From contig NZ_CP129107.1 of NCBI RefSeq assembly GCF_030406725.1, positions 310,001 to 374,000 on the forward strand: a stretch of DNA of 64,000 bases, given 5' to 3'. Position numbers and translations under genes: made by a program. Below the pieces are notes generated by a model that worked only from the letters and a program-made list of their open reading frames with translations, was not told where the DNA came from and searched no databases. The DNA is from Alteriqipengyuania flavescens. GTDB taxonomy: Bacteria > Pseudomonadota > Alphaproteobacteria > Sphingomonadales > Sphingomonadaceae. Of the stretch, positions 1 through 8,481 are shown piece after piece (the first letter of the stretch is position 1; each line of letters starts with the position of its first letter).

Positions 1-158
1 AAGGCACGACGCTGGCGGCGCGCACGGGGCTGGAGGCCGGGCTCGGGGCCTCGCTATCCGCGCGTTTCAGCTACGCCGTGGAATACGAGACCGATCCGCT
101 GGCAGGCGCGGTTTCGACCGACACCCTCACCCGGTTCACGCTCATCTACGGCTTTTGA
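1..158 (+). CDS. DUF481-type outer-membrane protein, C-terminal fragment
   Basis: Only the last 51 codons are inside the window, and the reading frame is open to the left edge. The stretch has alternating hydrophobic and polar residues and ends in TLTRFTLIYGF. An amphipathic final strand with a terminal Phe is the signature of an outer-membrane beta-barrel, and this ending closely matches DUF481 (YdiY-like) proteins. It stops 3 bp before the convergent gene at 162. The family call rests on the tail only, so it is moderate. Confidence 0.55.
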   Translation, partial: GTTLAARTGLEAGLGASLSARFSYAVEYETDPLAGAVSTDTLTRFTLIYGF

Positions 159-161
159 GCC

Positions 162-842
162 TCAACGCTTTCGCGCGAACCAGATGAAGTGCTGCGGGCC
201 CTTGTTGTTGGGCCGCGCGCGCACCCGGCGGACCTCCACATCGAAACGTGCATCGCGCAGGCGCTGGGTGAACTTGTGATCGTCCGCCGCCGACCATACG
301 GCCAGCAGACCGCCCGGGTTCAGCGCGTCGCGCGCCCGGGCTAGCCCGGTGCGCGTGTAAAGCCGTTCGTTGCCATCATGGACGATGCCGTCGGGCCCGT
401 TGTCCACGTCCAGCAGGATCGCGTCGTAACGCGGTGTAGTGCCGTCCACCGCATCGTCGATCAGCGCGGCGACATCGGCAATCACGATTTCCCCGCGCGG
501 ATCGTCCAGGCAATCGCCGGTCAATTCCGCCAGCGGACCTTTTGCCCATTCGAGGATATCGGGGACTACCTCCGCCACCGTCACCTTGCCCCTTTCGGGC
601 AGGGCGGCCAGTGCCGCGCGATAAGTGAAGCCCATGCCGTAGCCGCCGATCAGCAGGTTCGGCGCACTTGCTGCCAGTCGCTCCACCGTGAGCTCGGCCA
701 GTTGCTCCTCGCTAAAGCGCATCCTCGTGCCCATGAGCTCGTCGCGGCCCAGCATGATGATGAAGTCGCGCCCGTGGCTGGCCAGTTCCAGCGTGCCCCC
801 GCCCGGAATCTCCGCCGTGGCGACATGTTCACGCGGCAGCAT
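162..842 (-). CDS. SpeE-like (spermidine synthase family) methyltransferase-fold protein
   Basis: 226 aa with a Rossmann fold of the spermidine synthase type: glycine-rich SAM-binding loop GGYGMG (residues 66-71), an acidic AEVVP strand (90-94), and AILLDVDNG (141-149) in the place of the motif that carries the catalytic Asp. It lacks the N-terminal beta domain of a true SpeE, so the substrate is unknown. Its start overlaps the 3' end of the upstream kinase gene by 14 bp, and a strong GGAGG lies inside that gene, which suggests translational coupling. Confidence 0.75.
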   Translation of the reverse strand: MLPREHVATAEIPGGGTLELASHGRDFIIMLGRDELMGTRMRFSEEQLAELTVERLAASAPNLLIGGYGMGFTYRAALAALPERGKVTVAEVVPDILEWAKGPLAELTGDCLDDPRGEIVIADVAALIDDAVDGTTPRYDAILLDVDNGPDGIVHDGNERLYTRTGLARARDALNPGGLLAVWSAADDHKFTQRLRDARFDVEVRRVRARPNNKGPQHFIWFARKR

Positions 843-1908
843 CGTAATCCTCCGGTTGCGAAGCGGGGATCACGAGGCGGGCGATCGCGCCCTTCCCGTC
901 AACCCGGTTGTCCAGCGTAAATTCCCCGCGCAGCCCCTTGGCGAGAGTGCAGGCAATCCGCAGGCCGAGGCTGTCCGATCCTTCCAGCTCGAAGCCATCG
1001 GGCAAGCCGGTGCCTTCGTCCTGGATGCAGATGATGTAGCAGCGGTCCGCCTCGTCCTCGTACTCGTTCTCGACCACTGTCACCTCAAGCGGGCCGCCGG
1101 CGTAGGCATAAGCGTGCTCCAGCGCGTTGCTGATTGCTTCCGCCACGACGAGGGCCGTCGGCACTGCATCTTTCGCTTCCAGCGTGCCTTGCGCTTTCTC
1201 GTCGAACACATAGCGGATATCGCGCCTGCCCGACGCGTCCAGCGTGTCCTGCGCGATGCGGTTGATGTAGCTGCCCAGCGGCAACTGCGCGCCGTCGGAA
1301 CGGTACAGCGTCCGTTGCAGGCGGCCGATCAACCCCAACCTGCGCGAGGCATCGGCCAGGGCCTGCTTGCCCTCCCCTTCGCGCATGCCCCGCTGCTGCA
1401 CCGTGAGGAGCGAGGACACCATCTGCAGGTTGTTGCCGACGCGGTGCTGCAGTTCCTTGAACAGCATTTCGCGCGTCTCGGCCAGCTCGGCGCTCTTTCG
1501 CTGTTCCAGTGCCAGGCGCGCGTTGGCGATCTGCATCCAGTGGACGAGAGCAATGTCCACCACGACGATTCCGAGGAAGAAAGCCAGAGCCACCACCGCC
1601 CGGAAGTCGAGCGCGAAGCTGTCGACCGGAGGGATGAAGAAATACCAGCTCAGCAGGCCGCACAGCAGTGCCGCGAGCGCACCCGGCCCGACACCGAAGA
1701 AGAACGCGGTCAGGATCACGGGGGGAAAGAAGGTGATGTAGGGGAAGCCGTCCGGCAGCGCCCCGCCAACCGCCCAGCGCAGCAACAGCCCGGCGAGACT
1801 GGACAGAATGGCGACGCCATAGCCGATCCACGGACGGCGGCGAGCCAGCGGCAGGCGCTGCAGGAAGGTCAGACTATCGGGCGGAAGGTCCCTGAGGGCC
1901 TTGAACAT
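829..1908 (-). CDS. DUF4118 membrane sensor histidine kinase, HisKA_2 family
   Basis: 359 aa. The N-terminus (about residues 28-125) has four hydrophobic helices matching the DUF4118 sensor domain of KdpD-like kinases. A linker helix leads to a HisKA_2 dimerisation/phosphoacceptor segment with LQHRVGNNLQ; His155 is the probable phospho-site. A C-terminal HATPase domain follows (AEAISNALEHA N-box, DEGTGLPDG G-box). HisKA_2 kinases in alphaproteobacteria often feed general stress or light responses, but no response regulator is adjacent. The start at 1908 was chosen because the sequence upstream in this frame is low-complexity and antisense to pnp. It reads into the SpeE-like gene with overlap. 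Confidence 0.85.
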   Translation of the reverse strand: MFKALRDLPPDSLTFLQRLPLARRRPWIGYGVAILSSLAGLLLRWAVGGALPDGFPYITFFPPVILTAFFFGVGPGALAALLCGLLSWYFFIPPVDSFALDFRAVVALAFFLGIVVVDIALVHWMQIANARLALEQRKSAELAETREMLFKELQHRVGNNLQMVSSLLTVQQRGMREGEGKQALADASRRLGLIGRLQRTLYRSDGAQLPLGSYINRIAQDTLDASGRRDIRYVFDEKAQGTLEAKDAVPTALVVAEAISNALEHAYAYAGGPLEVTVVENEYEDEADRCYIICIQDEGTGLPDGFELEGSDSLGLRIACTLAKGLRGEFTLDNRVDGKGAIARLVIPASQPEDYDAAA

Positions 1909-1943
1909 CGGATCGGGTCGCTTTCGTCTGGCAATTATTGAAA

Positions 1944-1973
1944 GGGCCGCGGAAGCGCATACTCCCGCGGCCC
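1944..1973 (-). terminator. Stem-loop terminator after pnp
   Basis: A perfect 9-bp stem (GGGCCGCGG/CCGCGGCCC) with an 11-nt loop lies 27 bp beyond the pnp stop. On the minus strand it is followed by TTTCAATAATT. It separates pnp from the downstream kinase gene. Confidence 0.7.
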
Positions 1974-1999
1974 TGAAATGCCAAAAGGCGTTTGAAGGA

Positions 2000-4306
2000 T
2001 CAGTCCTTGAGGAAGTCGGGCACGTGGGCTTCACCGCCCCCGTTGTCGTTGCCGCCGTCGCTGTCACGGCCGCCACGCGGGCCACGACCGCGACCGCCAC
2101 GGTCGCCACCGCGACCGCCGCCACGTCCGCCACGATCACCGCCGCCACGCGGGCCGCGATCACCGCGCGGTTCGCGCGGCGGGCGGGTGTCTTCCAGCTC
2201 TTCGCCGGTTTCCTGGTCGACCACGCGCATCGACAGGCGGACCTTGCCGCGCTGGTCGATCTCGAGGACCTTGACCTTCACTTCCTGGCCTTCGCTGACG
2301 ACGTCGGTCGGCTTCTCGACACGCTCGTTCTTCATTTCGGACACGTGGACGAGACCGTCCTTGCCGCCCATGAAGTTCACGAATGCACCGAAGTCGACAA
2401 TGTTGACGACCTTGCCGTTGTAGATCTTGCCGACTTCCGCTTCTTCGACGATGCCTTCGATCCACGCCTTTGCAGCGGCGATCTCGTCGGCATTGCTGGA
2501 CGAGATCTTGATCACGCCCTCGTCGTCGATGTCCACCTTGGCGCCGGTTTCGGCCACGATCTCGCGGATCACCTTGCCGCCCGTACCGATGACGTCGCGG
2601 ATCTTCGACTTGTCGATCTGCATGGTCTCGATGCGCGGGGCGTGCTTGGAAACTTCACCGCGCGAGGAACCGAGCGCTTCGGTCATCTTGCCGAGGATGT
2701 GCGCACGACCGGCCTTCGCCTGTTCGAGCGCGGTCTGCATGATCTCCTGCGTGATGCCGGCGACCTTGATGTCCATCTGCAGGGACGTGATGCCCTTCTC
2801 CGAACCTGCCACCTTGAAATCCATGTCGCCCAGATGATCTTCGTCACCCAGGATGTCGGACAGCACGGTGAAGTCGCTGCCTTCGAGGATCAGGCCCATG
2901 GCGATGCCCGAAACCGGGCGCGCCAGCGGCACGCCGGCGTCCATCATCGACAGGCTTCCGCCGCACACCGTCGCCATCGAGCTCGAGCCGTTGGACTCGG
3001 TGATGTCGGACAGAACGCGGATTGTGTACGGGAATTCCTCGTGATCGGGCAGCACCGGGCGCAGCGCGCGGAAGGCGAGCTTGCCGTGGCCGGTTTCGCG
3101 ACGGCTGGTGAAGCCGAAGCGGCCCACTTCGCCGACCGAATAGGGCGGGAAGTTATAGTGCAGCATGAAATTGCTGTACGACAGGCCTTCCAGACCATCG
3201 ATCATCTGCTCGGCATCCTTGGTGCCCAGCGTGGTGGTGCAGATCGCCTGCGTTTCACCGCGGGTGAACAGCGCCGAACCGTGGGTGCGCGGCAGCAGGC
3301 CGACCATCGCCTCGATCGGGCGAACTTCGTCGGTCTTGCGGCCGTCGATACGCTGGCCATCCTTTAGGATCGCCTTGCGCACGATGTCGCTTTCCAGCTT
3401 CTTCACGAGCTTCAAGCGGCCCATGTATTCGGCCGGATCGCTCTCTTCCAGATCGGCGTAATGCTCGCGCGCCTTGGCACGGGCATCGTTGACCGCGTCC
3501 TGACGCTCGGCCTTGTTGGTGATCTTGTAAGCCTTCGCCAGATCGTCGCCGATGACGCCGCGCAGCTCTTCGAGCTTGGCGGTCTTGTCTTCGACCGGGT
3601 CGAGTTCCCACGGATCCTTGGCGGCCTGTTCGGCCAGATCGATGATCGCGCCGATGACCTTGCGGCTTTCCTCATGCGCGAACATGACGGCGCCGAGCAT
3701 CTGCTCTTCGGTCAGTTCCTTCGCTTCGGATTCGACCATCATCACCGCGTCCTGCGTAGCGGCTACGACGAGGTCGAGATTGCCGTTTTCGCCCAGCGCG
3801 TCGGCAACGGTCGGGTTGAGGACGTATTCGCCATCGGAGAAGCCGACGCGCGCGGCGCCGATCGGGCCCATGAAGGGCAGGCCGCTGATCGTCAGCGCGG
3901 CCGATGCAGCAATCATCGCGACGATGTCGGGCTCGGTCTCGCCGTCATAAGACAGGACCTGAGCGATGACGTTGATTTCGTTATAGAAACCTTCCGGGAA
4001 GAGCGGCCGCACGGGGCGGTCGATCAGGCGGCTGGTCAGCGTTTCCTTCTCCGTGGCGCGGCCTTCGCGCTTGAAAAAGCCGCCCGGAATACGGCCCGCA
4101 GCGGAGAATTTTTCCTGGTAGTGGACGGTCAGCGGGAAGAAGTCCTGCCCTTCCTTCACACTACGCGCGGCGGTCACGGCGCACAGCACCACGGTTTCGC
4201 CATAGGTGGCCAGTACGGCGCCGTCTGCCTGACGGGCGATCTGGCCGGTTTCGAGGGTGAGGGTCTTTCCGCCCCACTCCAGCGATACGGTTTTCTTGTC
4301 GAACAT
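2000..4306 (-). CDS. pnp: Polyribonucleotide nucleotidyltransferase (PNPase)
   Basis: 768 aa. Phosphorolytic 3'-5' exoribonuclease and degradosome component. The domains are in standard order: RNase PH domain 1, alpha-helical linker, RNase PH domain 2, KH domain ([12 protein letters not shown], GxxG loop intact) and S1 domain. The last ~60 residues are unusual: a tail of RGG/RG repeats ([20 protein letters not shown]) that then turns acidic and ends VPDFLKD. Such a tail would add RNA affinity. It is the last gene of the rimP-pnp translation cluster, separated from rpsO by 255 bp with repeats. Confidence 0.97.
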   Translation of the reverse strand: MFDKKTVSLEWGGKTLTLETGQIARQADGAVLATYGETVVLCAVTAARSVKEGQDFFPLTVHYQEKFSAAGRIPGGFFKREGRATEKETLTSRLIDRPVRPLFPEGFYNEINVIAQVLSYDGETEPDIVAMIAASAALTISGLPFMGPIGAARVGFSDGEYVLNPTVADALGENGNLDLVVAATQDAVMMVESEAKELTEEQMLGAVMFAHEESRKVIGAIIDLAEQAAKDPWELDPVEDKTAKLEELRGVIGDDLAKAYKITNKAERQDAVNDARAKAREHYADLEESDPAEYMGRLKLVKKLESDIVRKAILKDGQRIDGRKTDEVRPIEAMVGLLPRTHGSALFTRGETQAICTTTLGTKDAEQMIDGLEGLSYSNFMLHYNFPPYSVGEVGRFGFTSRRETGHGKLAFRALRPVLPDHEEFPYTIRVLSDITESNGSSSMATVCGGSLSMMDAGVPLARPVSGIAMGLILEGSDFTVLSDILGDEDHLGDMDFKVAGSEKGITSLQMDIKVAGITQEIMQTALEQAKAGRAHILGKMTEALGSSRGEVSKHAPRIETMQIDKSKIRDVIGTGGKVIREIVAETGAKVDIDDEGVIKISSSNADEIAAAKAWIEGIVEEAEVGKIYNGKVVNIVDFGAFVNFMGGKDGLVHVSEMKNERVEKPTDVVSEGQEVKVKVLEIDQRGKVRLSMRVVDQETGEELEDTRPPREPRGDRGPRGGGDRGGRGGGRGGDRGGRGRGPRGGRDSDGGNDNGGGEAHVPDFLKD

Positions 4307-4438
4307 GTATTTTCCTAAATGACCCGCACGGCCTCATTGCGATGCGGGGCCTACTGCCGGGGATACCGTCCCGGTCCGGTTCGGGGACTATGTCTGCCCC
4401 ATTTGAGCGAGACGCCGGATTGCGTCTCTTACTGTCCG

Positions 4439-4518
4439 TGATCCCCCGCGAAGGCGGGGGCCTCAGGCAATGTTTGTCAGGCCAGGCGGCCTGCGATCCC
4501 CGCCTGCGCGGGGATGAC
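4439..4518. repeat. REP-like paired palindromes between rpsO and pnp
   Basis: Two hairpins, CCCCCGCGAAGGCGGGGG (4443-4460) and ATCCCCGCCTGCGCGGGGAT, are separated by about 35 bp. CCCGCNTNCGCGGG palindromes of this kind are dispersed intergenic repeats in many Sphingomonadales. The rest of the 4307-4561 gap shows nothing else beyond the pnp leader and the rpsO terminator. Confidence 0.6.
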
Positions 4519-4523
4519 GCAAA

Positions 4524-4550
4524 CGTAAACGGCCCGCCAGTGGCGGGCCG
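4524..4550 (-). terminator. rpsO terminator
   Basis: An 8-bp perfect stem (GGCCCGCC/GGCGGGCC, 4531-4549, 3-nt loop) begins 12 bp after the rpsO stop. On the minus strand it is followed by GTTTACGTTT, a broken T-tract. Probable intrinsic terminator or attenuator between rpsO and pnp. Confidence 0.65.
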
Positions 4551-4561
4551 AACTTATTGCG

Positions 4562-4831
4562 TCATTTACGCAGACCCAGCTTCTGGATCAGGGCGTTGTA
4601 GCGCTCCACGTCCTTCTTCTTGAGATAGGCGAGGAGGCTGCGGCGCTTGTTGACCATGGCCAGCAAGCCGCGACGCGAATGGTTGTCCTTGTGGTGGCTC
4701 TTGAAGTGGTCGGTCAGGTTCCGGATGCGTTCCGTCAGGATGGCGACCTGTACTTCGGGGGAGCCGGTGTCGCCCTTGCCCTGGGCGTTGTCCTTGATGA
4801 TCTTCTGCTTGTTTTCGGCGGTAACCGACAT
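4562..4831 (-). CDS. rpsO: 30S ribosomal protein S15
   Basis: 89 aa, the usual S15 length, with typical motifs [30 protein letters not shown] and the [14 protein letters not shown] tail. The start at 4831 (MSVTAENK) was preferred over an in-frame ATG four codons upstream because it matches the family N-terminus. It lies 28 bp after truB, in the conserved truB-rpsO-pnp order. S15 binds 16S rRNA helix 22 and its own mRNA. Confidence 0.97.
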   Translation of the reverse strand: MSVTAENKQKIIKDNAQGKGDTGSPEVQVAILTERIRNLTDHFKSHHKDNHSRRGLLAMVNKRRSLLAYLKKKDVERYNALIQKLGLRK

Positions 4832-4859
4832 GTCTGTTCTCACTTGCTCAGCGACATCT

Positions 4860-5852
4860 TCAAAGGTTGAACCCCCGCACGACTTTCGCCGTACCGCCGT
4901 TCAGGTCCACCAGCGCTACCGGCACATCGGCCAGCATCGCACAGTAAAGCCCGTCGGTGTGGGGCAGCCCGGAAACGACCCGGCCCTGGCGGACCGCCTG
5001 CGCGCTTTCCGGATCGAGGACCAGGGCCGGGATGTCGTCCAGCCCCGCTTCGAGCGGCAGGAGGAGGTCTTCAAGCGCCGCGCCCTTACCGATTTCGTTC
5101 AGTTTGTCTAGCGAAATCGCCTGTTCCTGGCGGAACGGGCCGGCCTTGGTACGCCTGAGGTAGGCAACGTGCCCCAGCGTGCCAAGGGCGCGTGCAATAT
5201 CCCGTGCAAGGGAGCGGATGTAAGTGCCCTTGCTGACGTGCGCCGTCAGCGTGACCGCATCGGCCAGTTCCAGCGGTGCCTGCGGATCGTAGGGGTCGGG
5301 GCGGCCGGCACTGGTGGCAAAGGCGCTCGGGATGTCATCGCCATCGTCACGCTGCCCCTGCAGGCGGAGCGAATGGATCGTCACGATCCGCGTTTTCATC
5401 TCCACCTCTTCGCCCGCCCGCGCGCGGGCGTAGGCGCGCTTTCCGTCGACTTTCAGGGCGGAGTATTTCGGCGGGACCTGTTCGATCTCGCCGGTGAAGT
5501 GCCGCAGCACCGCGGAAATCGCGGCCATCGGCGGGCGGCGGTCGGTGCGCTGCGTCACTTCGCCCTCGGCATCCAGCGTATCGGTTTCCTCCCCGAACCG
5601 GATGGTAAAGTCGTAGACCTTGCTTGCATCGAGCATGCGGCCGGCAAGCTTCGTCGCCTCCCCCAACGCGATCGGCAGCACGCCTTCGGCTTCGGGGTCG
5701 AGCGTGCCGCCATGACCGGTCTTGGTCTTCGGCAGCCCAGCTTCGCGCAAGTTGCGCTTTACGGCCGCGACTGCTTGGGTGGAGCCCAGCCCGCGCGGCT
5801 TATCGAGGATGATCCAGCCGTTGATCGCACCGTTGATCGCATCGTCGCTCAC
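4860..5852 (-). CDS. truB: tRNA pseudouridine(55) synthase
   Basis: 330 aa. Converts U55 to pseudouridine in the T-loop of tRNAs. The catalytic motif [14 protein letters not shown] is present with Asp52, followed by KxY ([19 protein letters not shown]) and the [10 protein letters not shown] motif, then a C-terminal PUA-like segment. The start is GTG at 5852 and overlaps the tdk stop as GTGA, so tdk and truB are probably translationally coupled. It belongs to the nusA-infB-rbfA-truB-rpsO group, from which rbfA is now separated by tdk and a pseudogene. Confidence 0.95.
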   Translation of the reverse strand: MSDDAINGAINGWIILDKPRGLGSTQAVAAVKRNLREAGLPKTKTGHGGTLDPEAEGVLPIALGEATKLAGRMLDASKVYDFTIRFGEETDTLDAEGEVTQRTDRRPPMAAISAVLRHFTGEIEQVPPKYSALKVDGKRAYARARAGEEVEMKTRIVTIHSLRLQGQRDDGDDIPSAFATSAGRPDPYDPQAPLELADAVTLTAHVSKGTYIRSLARDIARALGTLGHVAYLRRTKAGPFRQEQAISLDKLNEIGKGAALEDLLLPLEAGLDDIPALVLDPESAQAVRQGRVVSGLPHTDGLYCAMLADVPVALVDLNGGTAKVVRGFNL

Positions 5853-6427
5853 TTGCCCAGCGCCTCGCTGAAATGGCGGCGGCACAGCGCGACATAGCGG
5901 TCGTTCCCGCCGATTTCGGTCTGCGCCCCCTCGCTCACCGCGGCGCCGTTTTCGTCGACGCGCAGGTTCATCGTCGCCTTGCGCCCGCAGTGGCAGACGG
6001 CCTTCAGTTCCACCAGGCTGTCGGCAATGCCCAGCAGTACGGCGGAGCCGGGGAACAATGCACCCTGGAAATCGGTGCGCAGGCCATAGCACAGCACCGG
6101 GACGTCGTGGCGGTCGGCAATCTCGGCACATTGCCACACCTGCCCCTCGGTCAGGAATTGCGCCTCGTCGATCAGCACGCAGTGAATCGGCTCCCGCGCA
6201 TGGTCTTCCAGCACCCGGGAAAGGATGTCGGTATCCGCCTCGAATCGGTGCGCGTCGCTGGCAAGCCCGATCCGGCTGCTGATCGCGCCAAAGCCCGGCC
6301 GGTCGTCGATCGCCGCCGTCCACAGCGACACGCGCATGTCGCGCTCGCCGTAATTGAATGCCGCCTGCAGCAAGGTGCTCGACTTGCCGGCATTCATGCT
6401 CGCGTAATAGAAATACAGCTTTGCCAT
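5849..6427 (-). CDS. tdk: Thymidine kinase (type II)
   Basis: 192 aa. Salvages thymidine to dTMP. The P-loop MNAGKSS is at residues 11-17 and the catalytic LIDEAQF follows. A Cys pair in VCHCGRKA and a later Cys in CRRHF fit the structural zinc site of type II kinases. The start at 6427 (MAKLYFYYASMNAGK) fits the family; longer readings run into pseudogene sequence. Its presence between rbfA and truB is not the usual order and suggests local insertion. Confidence 0.95.
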   Translation of the reverse strand: MAKLYFYYASMNAGKSSTLLQAAFNYGERDMRVSLWTAAIDDRPGFGAISSRIGLASDAHRFEADTDILSRVLEDHAREPIHCVLIDEAQFLTEGQVWQCAEIADRHDVPVLCYGLRTDFQGALFPGSAVLLGIADSLVELKAVCHCGRKATMNLRVDENGAAVSEGAQTEIGGNDRYVALCRRHFSEALGK

Positions 6428-6484
6428 CGGCCCGTGGGTATCCTGCCCGGCGCGGGGCGACAACGGCGCAGCGCGGTGATAGTC

Positions 6485-7387
6485 CACAGGCAGAGCCTGC
6501 TGTCGGCGGAAAGAATCCGCCAGATGTGGGTCGACATGCCCAAGACCTTCACCCACTTCCACCCGCTGGGATAGGTCCTGGTGGTTATGCTGGGCGCTGG
6601 CGTGGCAGAGCGCGCGGGCCTGTTCGGCACCGCCATGCGCGCCGGAGTCAGGAACGCGCCGATCGCGCTGCTGGTGGGGATGCTGGGCAACCTGGCCGCC
6701 GATGCCGCCTACGTCGTGCCGATCCCGCTGGCCGGCATCATTTTCCATGCCGCCGGACGCCATCCCATCGCCGGGATCGCGGCGAGTTTCGCCGGCGCAT
6801 CCGGCGGCTTTTCCGCCAACCTCCTGCCCGGCCAGCTCGATGCCTTGCTGTTCGGCATTACGGAGGCCGCGGTGGAGACCGTGTTCGGCGATTTCACCGC
6901 CAACATCGCGGGGCAACTGGTTCTTCATCGTCTGGATGACCGTGATCTTCCTGCCGGTGATCTGGTACGTCACCGACCGCATGATCGAGCCGCGCCTTGG
7001 CAGGTGGGACCCGGCCAAGGCCGGCAATGCCGCCGCCGACGAGCAGACCGACCGCGCGCTGACCGATGGCGAGCGCAAGGGCCTGCGCAGGGCCGGACTG
7101 GCCGTGCTCGGCGTGGTGGCGCTGTGGCTGGTCTTCAACTTCGGCCCAGGCACGCCGCTGATGGTCTATTTCCCGCTGATCCTGATCTTCTGCCAGCGCT
7201 GGCAGAAGGACTTCGGCCTGGGATCGCTGGCGGCGACCATGCTGCCTATTCCATCGGCCTGATGGTCGCGGGCCTGATTATGACGATCGGCTGGGTCGCG
7301 CTCGACCTGCCGCTGGGCCCCGGCGCGGAAGTGTTCATGGAAGTGCCGAGCACCGTGGACCCGACCGGCCCGGCTGCGGCGGAGTAA
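6485..7387 (+). pseudogene. Decayed AbgT-family (p-aminobenzoyl-glutamate) transporter
   Basis: Recognisable AbgT sequence spread over three frames. LLSAERIRQM to HPLG is followed by an in-frame TAG (6572-6574) and then VLVVMLGAGVAERAGLFGTA. An extra G in the G-run at 6910-6913 shifts the frame to GNWFFIVWMTVIFLP and TDRMIEPRLG. About 130 codons normally found between that part and the PYFPLIL motif are missing near GTPLMVYFPLIL. A one-base loss near 7247 then shifts to YSIGLMVAGLIM. The first ~90 residues are absent and the remnant runs up against tdk. Non-functional; the family is about 510 aa. Confidence 0.85.
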
Positions 7388-7396
7388 AAAGCAAAG

Positions 7397-7502
7397 CCCT
7401 CTCCCTTGAGGGAGAGGGTTGGGAGTGGGTGTGCGGAGCTAGCAGCTCGCTATATCCGCTAGGTCCGATCCCCCACCCCCGGCCCCTCCCCGTGGGGAGG
7501 GG
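7397..7502. repeat. Two intergenic palindromes (CCCTCTCCC and CCCCTCCCC type)
   Basis: Hairpin 1 (7397-7418) has 9-bp arms CCCTCTCCC/GGGAGAGGG. Hairpin 2 (7483-7502) has arms CCCCTCCCC/GGGGAGGGG with a 2-nt loop. They fill the gap between the abgT remnant and rbfA, and the second may end rbfA transcription. This paired arrangement is typical of dispersed repeats in Sphingomonadales. Confidence 0.55.
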
Positions 7503-7515
7503 AGAGTTCTAATGT

Positions 7516-7911
7516 TCAATCCCCGCCCAAATCCCGCGCTACCTTGGGATCGCGCAGCAGCCGTTCGATGCGGTCGGCTTCGTCGAACGTTTCGTCGGCG
7601 CGGAACGTGAGCTTCGGGGCGAATTTCAGCCCGAGGCGCTTGGCGACTTCGCGCTGGAGGAAGGCGGTGTTGGTGCGCAGCGCCTTCACCACCACGTCCT
7701 CCGCCTCGCCCATCAGCGGCTTCACGTAAGCGACCGCGTTGCGCAGGTCGGGGGACATGCGCACTTCGGTGACGCTGACCGAATGGGCGGACAGCGTGTC
7801 GTCATGCACTTCCTGCCGGGCGAGCAGTTCCGACAGGATGTGGCGCACGCGCTCCCCCACCTTGAGGACGCGGACGGATTGCTGTTCGGATGTATGCTCG
7901 CGGCGGGCCAT
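7516..7911 (-). CDS. rbfA: Ribosome-binding factor A
   Basis: 131 aa with a KH-like RbfA fold: [30 protein letters not shown] and [23 protein letters not shown]. Late 30S maturation factor, important in cold adaptation. It sits downstream of infB with one intruding gene (DUF1697) between them, and is followed by palindromic repeats rather than directly by truB. Confidence 0.93.
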   Translation of the reverse strand: MARREHTSEQQSVRVLKVGERVRHILSELLARQEVHDDTLSAHSVSVTEVRMSPDLRNAVAYVKPLMGEAEDVVVKALRTNTAFLQREVAKRLGLKFAPKLTFRADETFDEADRIERLLRDPKVARDLGGD

Positions 7912-7929
7912 GGGCGCTAGGTGGCGGGC

Positions 7930-8478
7930 CTAGCCCATCTTGTCCAGTATCCGCCTGAGCGAGCTGCGATTGCGCGCCGTATGCTGCGTGCCCAGCCGCC
8001 GCTCGATGAAGGCGGGCGTAAGGCGGCTCTTACCGGCACCCTCGACGTAATCGACATGGATGGTCGGCACGGATCCAGCCTTGGGGCCAGCCACAATCCG
8101 CTCCGACCCGCGGCCCTGGTAGGCGGCGAGCATCGCGTCGAAGGCGATGGGATCGAGCGGATCCTGCAGGAAATGCGTGTGGACGAACTTGTCCTCGCCC
8201 TCGCCCGCGAAAGGATCGGCATCGATCACCGCAGCCAGCTCCTCGCGCGTCAGGACGATGGCGAACGTGTCGAAGCCGAACCGCTCGGTGATCAGCAGGC
8301 CGAGCTTCTCCGCGATCCCGGCAGAAGGGCGCGGCTCGTGGTCGAACAGGACATTCCCGCTCGCCACGACCGTTTCCACATTGGCGAACCCCTCGCGCTC
8401 CATCGCCTCGCGCAGCTCCGCCATGGAGATGCGGTTCCGCCCGACGTTAACCCGCGCGATGAGGCCTGCGTAGCGCAA
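7930..8478 (-). CDS. DUF1697 domain-containing protein
   Basis: 182 aa. The N-terminus MRYAGLIARVNVGRNRISMAEL is a variant of the DUF1697 opening (ALLRGINVGGKNKVPM type). VVASGNVLFD and the KSRLTPAFIERRLGTQHTARN block are characteristic. Function is unknown. It starts 3 bp after the infB stop, so it is probably cotranscribed with infB and rbfA, although it is not part of the canonical cluster. Confidence 0.88.
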   Translation of the reverse strand: MRYAGLIARVNVGRNRISMAELREAMEREGFANVETVVASGNVLFDHEPRPSAGIAEKLGLLITERFGFDTFAIVLTREELAAVIDADPFAGEGEDKFVHTHFLQDPLDPIAFDAMLAAYQGRGSERIVAGPKAGSVPTIHVDYVEGAGKSRLTPAFIERRLGTQHTARNRSSLRRILDKMG

Positions 8479-8481
8479 GGC

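Noticed and set aside
1901-3367. Long plus-strand frame opposite pnp
   Set aside because: Low-complexity Ala/Thr start mirrors the RGG tail of PNPase; no ribosome site, no domain.
5873-6574. 233-codon frame running through tdk on the opposite strand
   Set aside because: Only its last ~30 codons resemble AbgT; the rest is antisense tdk. Treated as part of the pseudogene.
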